64,000 nt of DNA, from NCBI GenBank assembly GCA_002352225.1, contig DEIA01000079.1:25206-89205 (forward strand). Direction: 5' to 3'. Under the pieces are notes generated by a model. That model did no database searches. It was given only the letters and a program-made list of their open reading frames with translations, and was not told the DNA's origin. Position 1 is the stretch's first letter. Each line of letters begins with the position of its first letter. This document shows, piece by piece, positions 42,701 through 50,831 of this stretch. A program made the translations under genes and the position numbers. Origin of the DNA: Flammeovirgaceae bacterium UBA2786 (GTDB lineage: Bacteria; Bacteroidota; Bacteroidia; Cytophagales; Cyclobacteriaceae).

Positions 42701-43198
42701 TACTTCTCCGTTTGGCGATTCATTTTTAGAACCCGGGCTTGGTTGGCTAAGGTAAGACCAATTGGGCCCGGCATCTGCAATGCGCCCGTACGATACATTT
42801 GTGTATTGAACCGAAAATACAACCTGATCTATAACCTGATTAGCGGAAGACGATAAGATTACTCTTTCCCCTTCGCTATCTAACGAAAAAGAGGTATGCA
42901 ACCCTGTATTGCGTCCGTCACACCAGATTATCAAATAACCTTTTGCAGGTATTGTAACCCCTGAAGGAATAGTCCACTTGGCAGGCTGGGTAGCATCATC
43001 GGAAAGAAAATAACCACCTACTGAAGCCGGAGTAGAGCCTGTGTTATACAGTTCAACCCAGGGAGAAAAATTAAAAAAATCAGGATCGAAATTAATATCG
43101 GCATTAGCCGGACAAATTTCGTTTATCACAATCTGAGCCTGACTTATTGTAAAGCTAAAAGCAAGCCAGATAATAGTTAGAAGCCGGATCATCCTCAC
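39788..43198 (-). CDS. secreted CotH-family protein with lamin-tail and T9SS sorting domains
   Basis: A 1136-residue modular exported protein. Order: signal peptide (LLTIIWLAFSFTISQAQ), lamin-tail domain (INEICPANADINFDPDFFNF), chitobiase C-terminal-like sandwich (GTEIRYTLDGSAPRHTSVLY), CotH kinase-like domain (FYLNGQYWGIQNMREKIDAD, then FRWLLYDMDFGFSLYN), jelly-roll-like region (FRKTFSVTNVNTIAALNASI), second lamin-tail domain (LIINEISAAGTNAVDEFNEN), and a type A T9SS sorting domain (YSFYPNPVTDEVTIEV, LPAGLYIVSLITKNK). CotH domains are atypical protein kinases of spore coats. Here the protein is exported by type IX secretion and probably surface-attached. The substrate is unknown. It is monocistronic. 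Confidence 0.92.
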   Translation of the reverse strand: MRMIRLLTIIWLAFSFTISQAQIVINEICPANADINFDPDFFNFSPWVELYNTGSTPASVGGYFLSDDATQPAKWTIPSGVTIPAKGYLIIWCDGRNTGLHTSFSLDSEGERVILSSSANQVIDQVVFSVQYTNVSYGRIADAGPNWSYLSQPSPGSKNESPNGEVVLAPPIASVKSGRYASTQSIILTHPTPGTEIRYTLDGSAPRHTSVLYSTPISISQTTTLKARAFKTGAIPGETLVESYFMNERAFTLPVVSISTRPDYLWNNTIGIYTDGTNGIAGNCNGNPVNWNQDWDRHASVSFFDAAGKPTYSQFVDISIGGGCSRNNPQKSFILKARDKYGDNILREKLFSDKPHDRYGGFTMRNSGNDFNVTMFRDALMQEIARSQMKLAYLAYKPTVFYLNGQYWGIQNMREKIDADYIETNYGVKRNDLDLLEAWGNPVEGTNTAYFTYLNTLQALNPALPSTFEFIGQNIEVQEYINYLVAQIYFGNTDWPGNNIKYWKRRSGGKFRWLLYDMDFGFSLYNSFNHPTLAFATDPNSGVDWPNPPWSTQHIRLVMQNPQFKTRFIQTLAAAMGSGFNPARVTEKIDVFAQRISSEMVFHKQRWGGNINDWNYEVQRLRNFATDRHQYMLQHVAQFFNLTGDVKISTATFPEGAGKIELNGIVLNEPLSMADYFRDLAFEAKPVPAPGYSFKNWKVIKNQVSVTPLIASATTWKYFDNGTIPASNWASNIFNDNAWVSGDAQLGYGEGDEQTVVSFGPNANNKHITTYFRKTFSVTNVNTIAALNASILFDDGIVVYLNGSEVYRNNMPTGTVANNTLALTFIPTENVFVDFPIPKNLLIEGSNVLAVEVHQNSPQSSDLSFDFRLSSVTESASTEIITSDITLQDVADHYVTIEAYFEEATPVSGLIINEISAAGTNAVDEFNENDDWIEIYNASAQPVELGGLFITDNLQTKLKHQIVSGNETVINPGEYKLIWADNQTGQGALHTNFRLSADGEQAGLYQMVGSNLIVLSEITFESHRENSTASRIPDITGPIILTSHPTPGAQNVFETVTGIDENVNEYSFYPNPVTDEVTIEVAEPALVSIVNMQDVTVWRAQIQEVETISLKHLPAGLYIVSLITKNKIHSKRLIRQ

Positions 43199-43248
43199 GT
43201 TAACAAGGTGTAATATGCTGATAATACCAGAAAAACGGAATTGGTAAA

Positions 43249-43998
43249 CTACTTAGGCAAGGCCGCTTCGGCTAATTGTCGCATAGTTTTTACCCGTTGT
43301 GGGTCAACAACCCGAAGTTTATACTCCGTTCCCTCATCAGAACCCATACCCGCTATGTTTGGGTTAAGGTATTGCATGGCGCTTTCGCGGAAGGTTGTGG
43401 CAGAAAAATGAATTTCATTAGCTCTGGATTTTTGAACGATCTCTACCACCGTATCCTCGTTTACACCTGTACCCGGCATAATTACAATTCTACCCTTAGC
43501 CTTTTGAATTAATTGACTAATTAAGTCAACTCCTTTACTGGCAGTAGCTTGTTGGCCGGATGTTAGTATTCTATCAAAACCCAGTTCAATACAATCTTCA
43601 AGTGCTTCAAACGGATCGCGTGTCATATCAAATGCACGATGACAGGTAACTTTAAGTGGCCTTGCGCGATCAATTAATTCTTTGCAGCGTTTTTTATCTA
43701 ATGTTCCATCCGCATTAAGGATTCCAAGCGCCACACCATCAACACTCAGCTTCTGGCATTGATCAATGTCGCGTTTCATACAATGAAATTCGTAGCTGGA
43801 ATAATGAAAATCTCCACCTCGTGGGCGAATCATTACAAACACATCCATGCTTACATGTTGCCTCACTGCCTCAATTACACCATACGAGGGTGTGGTACCG
43901 CCTTCACCGGGGTTATCGCACAATTCAATACGGTCTGCTCCTCCCTCCTGCGCTTTTAGTGCGGACTCAATGTTATATACTACAATTTCGAGTTTCAT
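43249..43998 (-). CDS. cutC: CutC-family TIM-barrel protein
   Basis: A 249-residue CutC protein, recognised from LEIVVYNIESALKAQEGGAD, RIELCDNPGEGGTTPSYGVI, FVMIRPRGGDFHYSS, VTCHRAFDMTRDPFEALED and RILTSGQQATASKGVDLI. The fold is a TIM barrel. The family was named for copper homeostasis in E. coli, though a direct role in copper binding is disputed. It lies on the same strand and just downstream of the asparaginase and NlpC/P60 genes, with gaps of about 10 bases, so these three are likely one transcription unit. Confidence 0.95.
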   Translation of the reverse strand: MKLEIVVYNIESALKAQEGGADRIELCDNPGEGGTTPSYGVIEAVRQHVSMDVFVMIRPRGGDFHYSSYEFHCMKRDIDQCQKLSVDGVALGILNADGTLDKKRCKELIDRARPLKVTCHRAFDMTRDPFEALEDCIELGFDRILTSGQQATASKGVDLISQLIQKAKGRIVIMPGTGVNEDTVVEIVQKSRANEIHFSATTFRESAMQYLNPNIAGMGSDEGTEYKLRVVDPQRVKTMRQLAEAALPK

Positions 43999-44007
43999 AA
44001 TAAGTTT

Positions 44008-44970
44008 TTAGTAGAAGCTTTTTGCTTCAAATATTGTGTTGGGTATTTCGTTACTATAAACTGCGTAGGTAAATCCTTTCTGCAAGGCATAAGCTCCGTA
44101 CTCGCCATTTTTATTCAAAGCTAAGAATCCCACCTGAATCTCTTTTGACTTTTGGGGTTGGTTCTTAACAATCCGCGCAACCGCTAACTCGCATGCTTGT
44201 TGTGGAGAATTACCTTGTCGCATCAACTCAACCACTAAGTGCGAACCCACAATACGGATAACTTCCTCTCCTACTCCGGTACTGGTGGCGGCTCCAATTT
44301 CATTATCTACAAATAAAGCCGCTCCTATAATAGGCGAATCGCCCACGCGCCCATGCATCTTGTAGGCCATACCACTGGTGGTACATGCCCCTGATAAGTT
44401 CTGTTTGGTGTCTATTGCTACTATCCCTATGGTATCGTGATTTTCAATATTAGCTACCGGCTTATACTTTGCAGTTTTCAGCCATTCTTTCCAGGCTTTT
44501 TCAGATTCTTTTGTAAGCAATTTTTCTTTCTTAAACCCTTGATCTAATGCAAACTTCAGAGCGCCCTCTCCTACCAAAAAAACATGAGGTGTTTTTTCCA
44601 TTACCTTACGTGCTACTGACACCGGATGTACGATGTGCTCAAGACAAGCTACGGCACCACAGTTTGCAAATTCATCCATAATACAGGAATCCAGAGTAAC
44701 ACGCCCATCGCGATCGGGTAAACCGCCTAACCCAACCGATGACTCCTTTGGGTCGCCTTCGGGTACACGCGCACCGGCTTCAACAGCATCTAATGCACGG
44801 CCATCTGCCGAAAGAATCTTCCAGGCTTCTACATTAGCACCGGCTCCAAAATTCCAGGTGGAAATTACAACCGGTTTGGAAACCTTTACAGCCGGTTTGC
44901 CCCAGGTTTTTATTACAGATGCTACCGATGCCAATGCACCAAGCTGTATAAATTTTCTTCTGGTTGTCAT
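44008..44970 (-). CDS. N4-(beta-N-acetylglucosaminyl)-L-asparaginase-type Ntn hydrolase
   Basis: A 320-residue Ntn-hydrolase of the glycosylasparaginase/plant-type asparaginase family. A twin-arginine signal (TTRRKFIQLGALASVASVIK) suggests Tat export. The autoproteolytic site is NHDTIGIVAID with T180 as the new N-terminal nucleophile. Substrate-binding blocks are GLGGLPDRDGRVTLDSCIMD, CTTSGMAYKMHGRVGDSPII and AATSTGVGEEVIRI. It cleaves the amide of asparagine or of GlcNAc-Asn. Its periplasmic position suits glycopeptide or amino-sugar scavenging. It sits between NlpC/P60 and cutC. Confidence 0.92.
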   Translation of the reverse strand: MTTRRKFIQLGALASVASVIKTWGKPAVKVSKPVVISTWNFGAGANVEAWKILSADGRALDAVEAGARVPEGDPKESSVGLGGLPDRDGRVTLDSCIMDEFANCGAVACLEHIVHPVSVARKVMEKTPHVFLVGEGALKFALDQGFKKEKLLTKESEKAWKEWLKTAKYKPVANIENHDTIGIVAIDTKQNLSGACTTSGMAYKMHGRVGDSPIIGAALFVDNEIGAATSTGVGEEVIRIVGSHLVVELMRQGNSPQQACELAVARIVKNQPQKSKEIQVGFLALNKNGEYGAYALQKGFTYAVYSNEIPNTIFEAKSFY

Positions 44971-44982
44971 GCCTCTTTTAGT

Positions 44983-45480
44983 TTAATCAATAATTCTACG
45001 GGCCTTGCGGTATCGTTTTATATAATAATCCGAATATAGATTGGTTTCTACCACTCCTAATGTAGTGGAGGCATGAATAAATTTTACATTATCGTTACCC
45101 AGTACATCGGTAACAATGCCTACATGGGTAATCTCGCGCTTCTTTTTTCCTGTTGCAAAAAAAACCAGGTCGCCCGGTGCAAGTTTTCTGCGTTTTACTT
45201 TTTTACCTACGGTAGCCTGAGCATCGGCTGTGCGTGGTAATTCCAATTCTACCGTTCGGTATGCATTGCACGTTAAACCCGAGCAATCCATACCCGCACG
45301 TGTGGTTCCGCCCCATTTATACGGTGTTCCGGTAAAGGTTCTTGCTGAGGCTATCACTTTTTCGCGTTGCTCGCGCACTTTACCCGATACACAACTACCA
45401 AGTAAAATTAAAATGAAAGGAAAAAGCCAAAGCCTTTGAAGGGTTAATTCCTTAATTTTGGCATTTCCTTTTAATATCAT
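44983..45480 (-). CDS. NlpC/P60 (C40) cysteine peptidase, lipoprotein
   Basis: A 165-residue lipoprotein (LWLFPFILILLGSC, lipobox cysteine C30) with an NlpC/P60 domain: YKWGGTTRAGMDCSGLTCNA with catalytic C66, RRKLAPGDLVFFATG, and catalytic H119 in ITHVGIVTD, followed by the third polar residue in VKFIHASTTLG. Such enzymes cut the D-Glu-diaminopimelate bond in peptidoglycan peptides. The start codon is eight bases beyond a perfect -7 box, so its mRNA would be nearly leaderless. It heads the unit NlpC/P60, asparaginase, cutC. Confidence 0.93.
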   Translation of the reverse strand: MILKGNAKIKELTLQRLWLFPFILILLGSCVSGKVREQREKVIASARTFTGTPYKWGGTTRAGMDCSGLTCNAYRTVELELPRTADAQATVGKKVKRRKLAPGDLVFFATGKKKREITHVGIVTDVLGNDNVKFIHASTTLGVVETNLYSDYYIKRYRKARRIID

Positions 45481-45488
45481 AGTTAATT

Positions 45489-45496
45489 CAAAGTTA
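45489..45496 (-). promoter_or_regulatory. -7 promoter box (TAACTTTG) of the NlpC/P60 gene
   Basis: A perfect TAnnTTTG on the minus strand. Only eight bases separate it from the ATG at 45480. It is identical to the -7 box at 10743-10750. Confidence 0.45.
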
Positions 45497-45504
45497 CTCT
45501 ATTG

Positions 45505-46941
45505 ATGGCAAACGCTAAAACAAGTGCGGAAATTCAATCGTTAAGCAACGAACTCATCGGCCAATTTCGTGCCATTGTGGGCGGGCAACATGTACTTTCA
45601 GATGAAGAACAACGCCATGAATATGGCCACGATAAAACAGAAGATTATCAATTCCTTCCTGATTTGGTTTTAAAACCCGGCACTCCCGAAGAGATTAGCA
45701 GCATTTTAAAAATCTGTAACGAATACCACATTCCGGTAACACCCCGGGGAGCAGGAACTGGGTTAAGTGGCGGTGCCTTACCTGTTAAAAAGGGTGTAGT
45801 AATCTCGATGGAGCGGTTTAACAAAATTATTGAAATTGACGAACTGAACCTTCAGGCTACCGTAGAACCTGGCGTAATAACAGAAATCTTCCAAAATGCA
45901 GTAAAGGCCAAAGGCTTGTTTTATCCACCCGACCCGGCTAGCCGCGGGTCTTGTTTTTTGGGCGGTAATCTGGCTAACAATTCCGGTGGACCGAAGGCCG
46001 TAAAATATGGAGTTACGCGCGATTATGTAATTAATATGCAGGTGGTTTTACCTACTGGTGAAATAATCTGGACAGCCGCTAATGTTTTAAAAAACTCAAC
46101 CGGCTATAATCTCACTCAACTTATGTGTGGAAGCGAGGGTACACTGGGTATAATTACCAAAATTGTTTTCAAACTTCGGGGCTTTCCACAGAAAAATGTA
46201 TTGTTACTTATTCCGTTTGTAACCAACGAAGAAGCATGCAAGGCTATTGCTGCCATTTTTGTGGAGGGCATTACGCCATCGGGTATGGAATTTTTTGAGC
46301 GTGAAGCCGCCATTAAAACATACGAGTACTGCGAAAAGGTTTTGAATAGCCCCGTAACTACTAAGCTGATTGAGGGTATGGATGCCTACCTCCTGTGTGA
46401 ATTAGATGGAAACGATGAAGAAGTATTGATGCGCGATGCCGAGCGCGTAATGACCGTGGTTGAAAAATTTCAGAGTGGCGAAGTGTTGTTTGCCGAAAGT
46501 AGTGCGCAAAAAGAAGAACTATGGAAAGTTCGCAAGAATATTTCTCCTGCCGTTAATTGGTACACACTCACCAAATCGGATGATGTGGTGGTACCCCGCA
46601 ACAACCTTCCCAAACTTATAAAAGGGATTAAAGAAATTGGTAAACAATATGGGTTTAATACGGTTTGCTTCGGCCACCTGGGCGATGGCAACCTGCATGT
46701 AAATATTCTTAAAGAGAATATTAATGAGCACGATTGGAAAACCAAAATACCCGAAGGGATTGGTGAAATTTTTAAGTTAACCGTAACCCTGGGTGGCACC
46801 TTATCGGGCGAACACGGAATTGGAATTGCCAAACGACCTTATATGCCTATTGCTATGAGTGAGGTTAACCTGAATCTGATGCGGGGCATTAAAAAAGTAT
46901 TTGACCCCAACGGAATTCTTAATCCCGGAAAGATTTTCTAA
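45505..46941 (+). CDS. GlcD-like FAD-linked oxidase
   Basis: A 478-residue flavoprotein of the glycolate oxidase GlcD/D-lactate dehydrogenase group. The FAD-binding PP-loop (ITPRGAGTGLSGGALP region, PVTPRGAGTGLSGGA) is followed by FYPPDPASRGSCFLGGNLAN and AVKYGVTRDYVINMQVVLPT. The C-terminal oxidase domain ends with FGHLGDGNLHVNIL and GEHGIGIAKRPYMP, the histidine-containing motifs of the family. It oxidises a 2-hydroxy acid such as glycolate or D-lactate. No GlcE/GlcF partners are adjacent, so the electron acceptor is unclear. The frame begins at a TTG at 45502, and the ATG three bases later is the natural start. Confidence 0.9.
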   Translation: MANAKTSAEIQSLSNELIGQFRAIVGGQHVLSDEEQRHEYGHDKTEDYQFLPDLVLKPGTPEEISSILKICNEYHIPVTPRGAGTGLSGGALPVKKGVVISMERFNKIIEIDELNLQATVEPGVITEIFQNAVKAKGLFYPPDPASRGSCFLGGNLANNSGGPKAVKYGVTRDYVINMQVVLPTGEIIWTAANVLKNSTGYNLTQLMCGSEGTLGIITKIVFKLRGFPQKNVLLLIPFVTNEEACKAIAAIFVEGITPSGMEFFEREAAIKTYEYCEKVLNSPVTTKLIEGMDAYLLCELDGNDEEVLMRDAERVMTVVEKFQSGEVLFAESSAQKEELWKVRKNISPAVNWYTLTKSDDVVVPRNNLPKLIKGIKEIGKQYGFNTVCFGHLGDGNLHVNILKENINEHDWKTKIPEGIGEIFKLTVTLGGTLSGEHGIGIAKRPYMPIAMSEVNLNLMRGIKKVFDPNGILNPGKIF

Positions 46942-46947
46942 ATAAAA

Positions 46948-47010
46948 GTTGCCTCAAGTCTAACCAGAAATTTCCGTATAAAATGGAAACGGTAAAGAAC
47001 CTGAGGCAAC
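46948..47010. terminator. long hairpin between convergent glcD-like and barrel genes
   Basis: GTTGCCTCAAG (46948-46958) pairs with CTGAGGCAAC (47001-47010). An inner stem ATTTCC/GGAAAC supports it. It is probably a bidirectional terminator, though without a long T-tract. Confidence 0.6.
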
Positions 47011-47034
47011 CTCTTCTTACTTCTAACAATCTGC

Positions 47035-47964
47035 TTATCTAAACGAACGTAATGTTCCAAAATAATAGTGTAAGCCTAACTGCACTCCTACCAGAAAGTT
47101 GGCGCGACTTCCAAATACATCACTGTAGTTTCCTTGCTTTATTGAATTGATAACATCGCCATTCCGCATATCGGTTAAACTATAGTTGGCCCGTATCTGT
47201 GTAGAGAGATATAGGTGCTTGCTAAGATCAATATCTACACCAAATGCCATAGCTATTTGAAACTCGGCATTTTTAAAATTGTTTGCTTCTTTGGTTAACA
47301 GATCTTTGGCCATTGTTGACGCATTAGCGGGCAGTGTGTATTCGCCATTCCCGGCATCAACAGCACCCGGGTAAACCGATTTAATGTCATCAAAAGAAAC
47401 CCCTGATGGTAGCGGATATGTACCTGGGCCAGGCAAAGTATAACCACCTGTTGCCTGATCAAAAATAGCAGTGGGAAAATCATTCTGAATATCTTCAAAC
47501 GTTAAATCGGTAGGAATGGTAAATGTGCCAGCATTAGCCTGAATGCTTTCTACCGCTTTTGTAAGAATTGACATTTGCGGCCCGAAATTAAAATTAGTAC
47601 GTGCTTTTCCATTTCCCCCACCCATAAACTTCATCATAAGGGGCAGGTTAATATACTGCAGGTCGATTTTACGCTGACCAGCAATTTGCTCGGCAACATT
47701 TATCATATCATAAATTTGCCCCTGGTTCGACAAAATAGATTCCAATTGCAAGCCGAACTTGCGCCCAAAATCCACTCCAAAATTAAACCCGATAGGAGCC
47801 AGTTGGTAGGTATACGTAGAATTATACCGCGGGTCGTCACTTAATCCTTTATCCAAAACAAACGTTGCATTGTAAGCTGTGGTTGCTCCTAAATGCACCT
47901 GTCCGTACGCAGAACCAGCCAACAAAAAAATGAAGCATCCAATCCAATAGTTCTTAGGTTTCAT
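47035..47964 (-). CDS. PorT-like outer-membrane barrel with internal repeat
   Basis: A 309-residue exported protein. A signal peptide (YWIGCFIFLLAGSAYGQ) precedes barrel strands (HLGATTAYNATFVLDKG, APIGFNFGVDFGRKFGLQLE, NLPLMMKFMGGGNGK, FQIAMAFGVDIDLSKHLYLS, ending FLVGVQLGLHYYFGTLRSFR). Between strands lies a soluble insert with two similar segments of about 31 residues: TFTIPTDLTFEDIQNDFPTA... and TYPLPSGVSFDDIKSVYPGA..., each ending G-G/E-Y-T-L-P. An extracellular or periplasmic loop domain is likely. The barrel family is common in Bacteroidota and mostly without known function. Confidence 0.85.
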   Translation of the reverse strand: MKPKNYWIGCFIFLLAGSAYGQVHLGATTAYNATFVLDKGLSDDPRYNSTYTYQLAPIGFNFGVDFGRKFGLQLESILSNQGQIYDMINVAEQIAGQRKIDLQYINLPLMMKFMGGGNGKARTNFNFGPQMSILTKAVESIQANAGTFTIPTDLTFEDIQNDFPTAIFDQATGGYTLPGPGTYPLPSGVSFDDIKSVYPGAVDAGNGEYTLPANASTMAKDLLTKEANNFKNAEFQIAMAFGVDIDLSKHLYLSTQIRANYSLTDMRNGDVINSIKQGNYSDVFGSRANFLVGVQLGLHYYFGTLRSFR

Positions 47965-48085
47965 GTGTTAATAGTTTTAGTTTGTAGTCCAAAAAATAGG
48001 ATAACCAAAGTTATTCTAAACGTTGAATTTGACCTTAATTTCTTTTAAAATCAATTAAGTAACCCACCACAAATCTTTTAATAGT

Positions 48086-48838
48086 ATGAAAAAAGTACAT
48101 GCCCTTGGTTTTACCGGTTTGCTTGTATTTGCATTTACCGCCTGCACACCTCCCAAAACCGATGAAAAATCAGACGCGGTATCAACTGAAAATCAATTAA
48201 CTGCTGATGAAAGTGCAGCCGGCTGGAAACTTTTATTTGATGGTAAAACTCTTACCGGCTGGACAATATTTAAAGCGCGGCCAAATAATACATGGGAAGT
48301 ACTGGATGGCACGCTTCATTGCAAAGCACTAAATGAAACTACCGGAGACGGAAATCAGCGTTCGGACATTCGCACAACCGAACAATTTCAAAACTTTGAA
48401 CTTGTGTTTGATTGGAAAGTGGCTGCCGAAGCCAACAGCGGGGTGATGTATCGCGTAACCGAAGAATTTGAACAGCCTTATTATAGCGGGCCTGAATATC
48501 AGTTAATTGATGATGTGGGATATCCGGGTGAACTAACCGAAATGCAAAAGACCGGTAGTAATTACGATGTGCATGCCGCCCCCGCTACCAAAACCATAAA
48601 ACCTGCAGGCGAGTGGAACACCTCAAAAATTGTTGTGAATGGTAACCATGTAGAACATTGGCTGAATGATTCTAAAGTAGTTGAGTATGAGTTTCAATCT
48701 GAGGATTGGATACAAAGAAAAAATGCCAGCAAATGGAAAGAGGCAGCAGGATATGGCATGGCGCCAACCGGTTACATCGACTTTCAGGATCACGGTAACG
48801 AAGTGTGGTTTAAGAATATTAAAATCAAAACACTTTAA
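48086..48838 (+). CDS. DUF1080 lipoprotein (3-keto-disaccharide hydrolase-like)
   Basis: A 250-residue lipoprotein (GLLVFAFTAC, cysteine 20). The DUF1080 beta-sandwich begins GWKLLFDGKTLTGWTIFKAR and continues SDIRTTEQFQNFELVFDWKV, ANSGVMYRVTEEFE, GPEYQLIDD, and ends GYIDFQDHGNEVWFKNIKI. Related proteins in Bacteroidota hydrolyse 3-keto-glycosides made from sugars by oxidoreductases. No such oxidoreductase gene is nearby. It is separated from asnB by a long inverted repeat. Confidence 0.9.
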   Translation: MKKVHALGFTGLLVFAFTACTPPKTDEKSDAVSTENQLTADESAAGWKLLFDGKTLTGWTIFKARPNNTWEVLDGTLHCKALNETTGDGNQRSDIRTTEQFQNFELVFDWKVAAEANSGVMYRVTEEFEQPYYSGPEYQLIDDVGYPGELTEMQKTGSNYDVHAAPATKTIKPAGEWNTSKIVVNGNHVEHWLNDSKVVEYEFQSEDWIQRKNASKWKEAAGYGMAPTGYIDFQDHGNEVWFKNIKIKTL

Positions 48839-48843
48839 GATAA

Positions 48844-48922
48844 AGTAGGCAGTTAGCAGTAGGCAGTTGTAATCTATCGGTTAACAATTTGACTGCCTCC
48901 TGAAACTGCTTACTGCCTACTA
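48844..48922. repeat. imperfect inverted repeat immediately upstream of asnB
   Basis: AGTAGGCAGTTAGCAGT...AGGCAGT (48844-48867) is matched in reverse by ACTGCCTCC...ACTGCTTACTGCCTACT (48892-48921). The right arm ends nine bases before the asnB ATG. It could be a terminator for DUF1080, a mobile palindromic repeat, or a leader structure for asnB. Confidence 0.6.
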
Positions 48923-48930
48923 CTAAATTT

Positions 48931-50820
48931 ATGTGCGGCATAACCGGAGTTTTTGCCTTTAACCTGCTTGGCAGATTTAACATGATTCATGTTACGGCTG
49001 CCACACTGGCATTGGAAAAACGCGGCCCCGATGCGCATGATGTGTATACTGATGAGTATGTAGCACTGGGGCATCGCAGGCTTTCTATTATTGATACCAG
49101 TGCCGTTGCAAACCAGCCCATGTGGGATGCCCAAAAACGTTTTTGCATTGTATTTAATGGTGAGATTTTTAACTATCGCGAGCTTAGAAAAGAACTGGAA
49201 GCGCAAGGCATCCGGTTTACCTCTTTATCGGATACAGAAGTCCTACTCAACCTTTTCATTCGCGAAAAAGAGAATTGTCTAAAAAAACTAAATGGTTTTT
49301 TTGCCTTTTGTATTTACGATAAACAGGAACAAACTTTTTTTCTGGCTCGCGACCGGTACGGCATCAAACCCTTACTCTATCTTTTCGATGAAGACAAATT
49401 CCTGTTTGCATCCGAGATGAAATCAATGTTGCAATACGGAATCGATAAGGAACTGGATTATACTTCGCTACAAACATACTTACACCTTAACTACATTCCG
49501 GCACCGCACACCATATTTACCCATGTAAAAAAACTTTTGCCCGGTCATTTTTTAAAAATCAGAAATAAAAAATCAGAGAACGGACAATACTATTCTATTC
49601 CCGACAAAGAAAATTTACCAGTTCTCAACTATGATCAGGCTAAAGATCAATTAAAAGATCTGTTGGAAGACTCTGTACAACGCAGGTTAGTGGCCGATGT
49701 ACCCATTGGTTCATTTTTAAGTGGTGGTGTAGATTCTTCTGTAATTACTGCGCTGGCCGCAAAACACAAACCCGACCTGCACACATTCTCGATAGGCTTT
49801 CGCGATGATAAGTTTTTTGATGAAACTGTTTACGCCAACGCAGTGGCCAAACATCTTAAAACCAATCACACCGTTTTTTCACTTACGCACAACGATTGGC
49901 TAGATCATGTACAACACGTTTTGAATTACCTGGACGAACCGTTTGCTGATTCGTCTGCGCTGAATGTATATATATTGAGTAAAGAAACCCGCAGGCATGC
50001 TACAGTGGCGCTATCGGGCGATGGTGCCGATGAATTGCTGGGGGGATACAACAAACATGCTGCCTTTAACCGAATAATAAATAAAACCTGGAAAGAAGAT
50101 GTAATTGCAACCCTTGCTCCGCTATGGAAAAGTTTGCCGCAATCGCGCAGTAGCAAAATTGGTAATCTTGTTCGCCAGTTAAACCGGTTTGCGGAAGGCC
50201 TGAAATTACCACCCCGCGAACGATACTGGCAGTGGGCGGGTTTTACACAGGGCGAGCAGGCCTTTATGCTATTAAATGAAACCACTCAACAAAAATTAAT
50301 TCAGCAAGAGTTTGTATCACGAAAGGAAAATTATCTGCGCTTTATTTCTGCACCTGAAACGATGCGCAAAATTTTACTTACCGATATGAGCCTGGTTCTA
50401 CCGGGCGATATGCTTACCAAAGTGGACAGTATGAGCATGGCCAACAGCCTGGAAGTTCGGGTTCCGTTTCTGGATTACCGGGTGGTAGATTTTGTTTTTA
50501 GTCTGCCCGATGATTATAAAATTAACCGCTCTATGCGCAAACGTGTTCTTCAGGATGCCTTTCGCAATGAATTACCCCCTGAACTTTACAACAGGCCAAA
50601 AAAAGGTTTTGAAGTACCTCTCCTAAATTGGTTACGCAAAGAATTAAAAGGCATGATTGATGATCTGCTTTCTGAAAAAATGATTTCTGACCAGGGGATT
50701 TTTAACTATACAGAAATACAAAAGTTAAAAAAGCAACTTACCGCATCTAATCCGCAAGATGTACATGCGCGAATTTGGGGGCTGATTGTTTTTCAATCCT
50801 GGTGGAAGAAATACAACTAA
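48931..50820 (+). CDS. asnB: asparagine synthase (glutamine-hydrolysing)
   Basis: A 629-residue class B asparagine synthetase. The N-terminal glutaminase starts MCGITGVFAF with the catalytic C2. RGPDAHDVY, ALGHRRLSIID and FNGEIFNYRELRKELE are typical of the domain. The synthetase domain has the PP-loop FLSGGVDSSVITALAAKH (near 265) and ALSGDGADELLGGYNKH. The length and C-terminal region (MANSLEVRVPFLDYRVVDF) fit the family. It makes asparagine from aspartate, glutamine and ATP. Close relatives act in surface-polysaccharide clusters, but no such genes are nearby, so the housekeeping role is preferred. Confidence 0.93.
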   Translation: MCGITGVFAFNLLGRFNMIHVTAATLALEKRGPDAHDVYTDEYVALGHRRLSIIDTSAVANQPMWDAQKRFCIVFNGEIFNYRELRKELEAQGIRFTSLSDTEVLLNLFIREKENCLKKLNGFFAFCIYDKQEQTFFLARDRYGIKPLLYLFDEDKFLFASEMKSMLQYGIDKELDYTSLQTYLHLNYIPAPHTIFTHVKKLLPGHFLKIRNKKSENGQYYSIPDKENLPVLNYDQAKDQLKDLLEDSVQRRLVADVPIGSFLSGGVDSSVITALAAKHKPDLHTFSIGFRDDKFFDETVYANAVAKHLKTNHTVFSLTHNDWLDHVQHVLNYLDEPFADSSALNVYILSKETRRHATVALSGDGADELLGGYNKHAAFNRIINKTWKEDVIATLAPLWKSLPQSRSSKIGNLVRQLNRFAEGLKLPPRERYWQWAGFTQGEQAFMLLNETTQQKLIQQEFVSRKENYLRFISAPETMRKILLTDMSLVLPGDMLTKVDSMSMANSLEVRVPFLDYRVVDFVFSLPDDYKINRSMRKRVLQDAFRNELPPELYNRPKKGFEVPLLNWLRKELKGMIDDLLSEKMISDQGIFNYTEIQKLKKQLTASNPQDVHARIWGLIVFQSWWKKYN

Positions 50821-50831
50821 TTACGATGCAA

